A DNA stretch of 64,000 nucleotides from Pseudomonadota bacterium (GTDB taxonomy: Bacteria > Desulfobacterota > Syntrophorhabdia > Syntrophorhabdales > Syntrophorhabdaceae): NCBI GenBank assembly GCA_026388315.1, contig JAPLKA010000058.1, forward strand, positions 62,001-126,000, given 5' to 3'. Of this stretch, positions 61,487 through 64,000 are shown piece by piece. Below the pieces are notes generated by a model that did not search any database, was not told the DNA's origin, and worked only from the letters and a program-made list of their open reading frames with translations. Numbering within the stretch: the stretch's first letter is position 1; the number at the start of each line of letters is the position of its first letter. A program made the translations under genes and the position numbers.

Positions 61487-62197
61487 CTAACCTTCCTCTC
61501 TTTTTCCTTGTCCCTTGATTGTTTCTAAGCTTTTCTCACCACAATTAAAAAGCAAATCAAGGGTAGACATATAGGGGGTGAATTTTTGGCATAACTGATT
61601 ATAGTTAGGTGTTACATAATCAAGCCATTCGATATAAACACCTTTCTCTTGAAAATCTTCCTGTCTCAGATAATCTCTGCCAGAATATCCGCATAAATAT
61701 ATATATGCATGTTCTAAAATACATATCTGTAAAATCAATTCGGAAGCCTTGTATTCATCAACGTTCAACTGTGAAGAGTAAATCATGGGGGTCATAATTC
61801 CCAATGCGTCTCTGAAGAATTCTATCATTGCCATATTAAAATCAATAAGATACCCATAGTCCTTTGCACTAACAATGTTTTCCATCTGATTATAATAGTT
61901 TTTGAAGTAGGGGGCTTTACTGTAATTACGAACGATATTCTTTAGAAGTTTTTCTTTCCATTTCTGCGTATTGTCAATTTCAACATCTTTAATTGCCTGG
62001 GTATACCTGCCTTTCGAAACAACGGGAACACCGATAAATGATATTTCTCCATTAGGGGAAACAATCCGGTTACGGTTTTCAAAATACCGTTTTTTAAATT
62101 GCACATGATCAAATACAACATAAAGGTCTGCCAAGACCATCTTATTGAAAAACCCAAGCCATGGTAGAAATTCAGGCTGATGAATGGCTAATTTCAT
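61487..62197 (-). CDS. WbqC-family protein
   Basis: 236 residues. KLAIHQPEFLPWLGFFNKMVLADLYVVFDHVQFKKRYFENRNRI is the family N-terminus (Q-P-x-F-L/I-PW). WbqC proteins occur in O-antigen clusters and are suspected N-acyl or formyl transferases, but their reaction is unproven. It lies 3 bases after the carbamoyltransferase start (upstream in transcription) and 12 bases after the deacetylase gene. Confidence 0.9.
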   Translation of the reverse strand: MKLAIHQPEFLPWLGFFNKMVLADLYVVFDHVQFKKRYFENRNRIVSPNGEISFIGVPVVSKGRYTQAIKDVEIDNTQKWKEKLLKNIVRNYSKAPYFKNYYNQMENIVSAKDYGYLIDFNMAMIEFFRDALGIMTPMIYSSQLNVDEYKASELILQICILEHAYIYLCGYSGRDYLRQEDFQEKGVYIEWLDYVTPNYNQLCQKFTPYMSTLDLLFNCGEKSLETIKGQGKREEG

Positions 62198-62209
62198 AAA
62201 GATAACATT

Positions 62210-62839
62210 CTATTTCCAAAACATTTTCACAATTCGAAATGTTTCTGCGTACATCACGTTTACCTTAGCGCCAGAGGCCATATTCTGCCTTTTTACAAAA
62301 TCTATCCATGAATAGTTGACGTTCTTCATCTCAGATTCAAACAATTCTAAAAGCTCAACCTTCTGTTCGATATAATCGGATATGTCAGAATAGTAATTGT
62401 CATCCTGGGTATTATCCATAATATACCAGTTACTTCGATATAAAAATACTTCGTCACACTTCCTGCATGCACGCATGGAAACAAACCCTATCGCAGCGTG
62501 GTCTGCATGACTATCGTTGGGTTGATGAGTGTAAACACGGTCAGGCTTTAGTCTGTCTACGATCTCTTCAATCTCCTGAACAAGTTTTTCGGTAGAAACT
62601 AAAGTAATTGGTTCTTTGTCACAACAGATTAATGTGGCCCCTAAAACGTGGGCACTCCTTTTACCCTCTGCTCTTGCAACTGCCTTCTCTCTGTTTAAAC
62701 CTTTCGTAGAACTCTCATAGGCAGAATGGGTAACAACGAGAAGATAAATCTCGTCACCTTTTTCTCTATGCTTAATGAGTGTCCCGCCGCAACCCAATTC
62801 TATGTCGTCAAAATGTGCACCAATAGCTAATATCTTCAT
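62210..62839 (-). CDS. PIG-L/LmbE-type deacetylase
   Basis: 210 residues from ATG 62839 (another ATG is two codons earlier). ILAIGAHFDDIELGCGGTLIKHREKGDEI gives the AHxDDxE zinc motif, and the third metal His is in HQPNDSHADHAAIG. The family removes N-acetyl groups from GlcNAc-linked substrates. Its neighbours suggest modification of an amino sugar in the same glycan. Confidence 0.9.
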   Translation of the reverse strand: MKILAIGAHFDDIELGCGGTLIKHREKGDEIYLLVVTHSAYESSTKGLNREKAVARAEGKRSAHVLGATLICCDKEPITLVSTEKLVQEIEEIVDRLKPDRVYTHQPNDSHADHAAIGFVSMRACRKCDEVFLYRSNWYIMDNTQDDNYYSDISDYIEQKVELLELFESEMKNVNYSWIDFVKRQNMASGAKVNVMYAETFRIVKMFWK

Positions 62840-62845
62840 AAGCAA

Positions 62846-63148
62846 TCACTCCATTGTTAATGACCACCGCCTGAGGTGGTGGCATGGATTATGTCCTGAA
62901 AGGTACCATGGGTTTGTTGTCTCACGCTTCAGGCGGGTAAGCTCCATTTCCTCTCCGATAACCGGTCTTTGTTTCCTGTTGGTATTTAATGTACCTTCCT
63001 TCGCTATCTTAACCCAATGAGCTAAAGTTAACTTGGGGATTGATAATCTGCGCCCAATCTCCGGTATGGTCAATTGGCCCTCCGTAACCATTTTCACTGC
63101 TTCCTCTTTGAACTCCTTTGTGAATACACTTTTTGGAACCCTTTCCAT
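62846..63148 (-). mobile_element. Truncated IS3-family transposase OrfA
   Basis: 100 residues. The first 76 (VFTKEFKEEAVKMVTEGQLTIPEIGRRLSIPKLTLAHWVK) form the helix-turn-helix domain typical of IS3-family OrfA, ending LTRLKRE. The usual continuation with the leucine-zipper and OrfB is absent; the last 24 residues are unrelated. Only the left end of the element survives, with its terminal sequence near 63186-63205. Confidence 0.82.
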
Positions 63149-63185
63149 TCTGACACCTCCGTCTTTTTACTGTACATCGACTTTG

Positions 63186-63205
63186 GTGTCCACTAAAAGC
63201 ATCTT
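63186..63205. repeat. 20-bp direct repeat, right copy at the IS3 remnant end
   Basis: GTGTCCACTAAAAGCATCTT is identical to 42995-43014. It lies just beyond the OrfA start, where the terminal inverted repeat of the element is expected (the complement contains TTAGTGGACAC). The glycosyltransferase-like gene to the right ends at 63209. Confidence 0.78.
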
Positions 63206-63208
63206 ACA

Positions 63209-64000
63209 TCACATCTTGCAGGAATCGACCCTGTAAAAACAATCGCTGACTTGATTTTCTTTCATGTATTTATCAACAGCCGCCTGTAATGCAGCATCAA
63301 CATTATGATGTGAACTTATTTCATCGATAAAATCTTCGATAAAAGACCCAACCCGGCTTGATGCATTGAAATCATCGAAATAATTATATAACTTTCTCCA
63401 TCGGGAAAAATCTCCTATAGCGGCGTCTCCTTCACTGGCCCTTATAATCGCCGCCTCAACTTCATCAAGGTTTCGGAAGATAAATTTTTGTTCCCTGTCT
63501 TTATAAAATGGATGATTATGCCACCCCGCGCAATCCCAGTGGATAGTTTTATAGCCATGCACGGCAGCGATGATTCCCGCGGAATTCAAACCATAACAGA
63601 CCGACAGATCGGCTTGGGATGCGGCCGTAACGGGAGAAGTTGAGGACGGCAGCACTCGCGCCCTGTCCGATGCCATTAGATGTTTTATTTTTTGCACAAT
63701 CAGATTGCCAGCAGGAAGATTTTCTAAACCATCTACACCCCAGTCCTTACTTTTCACGATGAGTCCCCAGGATGGTTGTTTTTCCAACAACTCAAGGATA
63801 CGCAGATACAAGAGCGATAACGTCTCCTCTGTCTGATGGATATTATAGGCTGCTGCTGAGTCAAACAGGGTAATTATGAAATCAACCTCTCTGGGGAACG
63901 ATTTAATTCCTGCATCATTGTCATCGCCAACAATCCACAGCCCGGAGGGCAGGATGTATTTACAAGTATGCCCCCCTTCTTGAATAACGGAATAAAGAGC
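63209..64000 (-). CDS. Surface-carbohydrate glycosyltransferase-like protein (partial, 5' end beyond window)
   Basis: 263 residues are visible and the frame runs open through 64000 (GLWIVGDDNDAGIKSFPRE further upstream). The C-terminal half resembles GT-B proteins of capsule or teichoic type, with SQADLSVCYGLNSAGIIAAVHGYKTIHWDCAG standing for the SxGSSAxEAxxxGxxxI pattern. I cannot name the family. The last codons (KM) abut the repeat at 63186-63205. Confidence 0.6.
   Translation of the reverse strand, partial: ALYSVIQEGGHTCKYILPSGLWIVGDDNDAGIKSFPREVDFIITLFDSAAAYNIHQTEETLSLLYLRILELLEKQPSWGLIVKSKDWGVDGLENLPAGNLIVQKIKHLMASDRARVLPSSTSPVTAASQADLSVCYGLNSAGIIAAVHGYKTIHWDCAGWHNHPFYKDREQKFIFRNLDEVEAAIIRASEGDAAIGDFSRWRKLYNYFDDFNASSRVGSFIEDFIDEISSHHNVDAALQAAVDKYMKENQVSDCFYRVDSCKM

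Noticed and set aside
62871-62890. CCACC...GGTGG palindrome after the IS3 remnant as a terminator
   Set aside because: The stem is only 5-6 bp and lacks a T tract in the direction of transcription.

Overview
The window looks like the chromosome of a Gram-negative, probably anaerobic bacterium. I infer a deltaproteobacterial (Desulfobacterota, Syntrophorhabdus-like) relative. The grounds are a Rex redox regulator, HPr with both His15 and Ser46, diaminopimelate-type lysine synthesis, lipoproteins, outer-membrane polysaccharide export proteins, and frequent ATGA stop/start overlaps. This placement is inference; no rRNA or tRNA gene is visible.

Left part (1-22.5 kb), housekeeping. On the plus strand are PTS phosphotransfer genes (HPr, enzyme I), then a methyl-cycle block (metK, ahcY and a PfkB-type kinase that may remove adenosine). 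A muropeptide-recycling pair follows (NlpC/P60 peptidase and dipeptide epimerase), then two tandem paralogous aminotransferases behind two hairpins. On the minus strand are bioD, a DUF350-like membrane protein, rex, a secreted Ntn-type amidohydrolase, dapB, dapA, dapF, lysA, a fibronectin-type lipoprotein, argH, yggS and maf. cutA and an SDR oxidoreductase are on the plus strand.

Middle part (22.5-31.6 kb), polysaccharide export. A clear promoter sits 9 bp downstream of an 11-G tract and is followed by a Wzz-type chain-length protein, an SLBB export protein, a four-helix-bundle (S23-type) protein, a YjbH-family outer-membrane protein and a tiny YjbE-like secreted protein. A GxxExxY protein, two secreted unknowns and a second four-helix-bundle protein follow.

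Right part (31.6-64 kb, all minus strand), surface-glycan synthesis. It begins with a membrane nucleotide-sugar dehydratase, a lipid-linked sugar transferase, glycosyltransferases and an O-antigen ligase-like protein. Beyond a 20-bp direct repeat (near 43.0 and 63.2 kb, the latter beside an IS3 remnant) comes a patchwork of sugar-modifying genes: deacetylase, FemAB-like transferase, DegT aminotransferase, glycosyltransferases, methyltransferases, LIC12162-type transferase, PseG-like protein, NeuB-like synthase, SpsF-like cytidylyltransferase, four radical-SAM genes (one broken), carbamoyltransferase, WbqC and PIG-L deacetylase. Broken or partial genes between them indicate recent reshuffling.

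The most striking feature is a set of short tandem arrays with fixed periods (7, 9, 8 or 10 bases) and several unrelated unit sequences. They fill many intergenic gaps, often as mirror-image hairpins, and have entered coding sequences. One array adds about 40 residues inside the NlpC/P60 catalytic domain; the same GGGTCAG unit lies in frame in the sugar dehydratase, so two unrelated proteins share the peptide RGQGSGV. A 9-base family flanks both four-helix-bundle genes.
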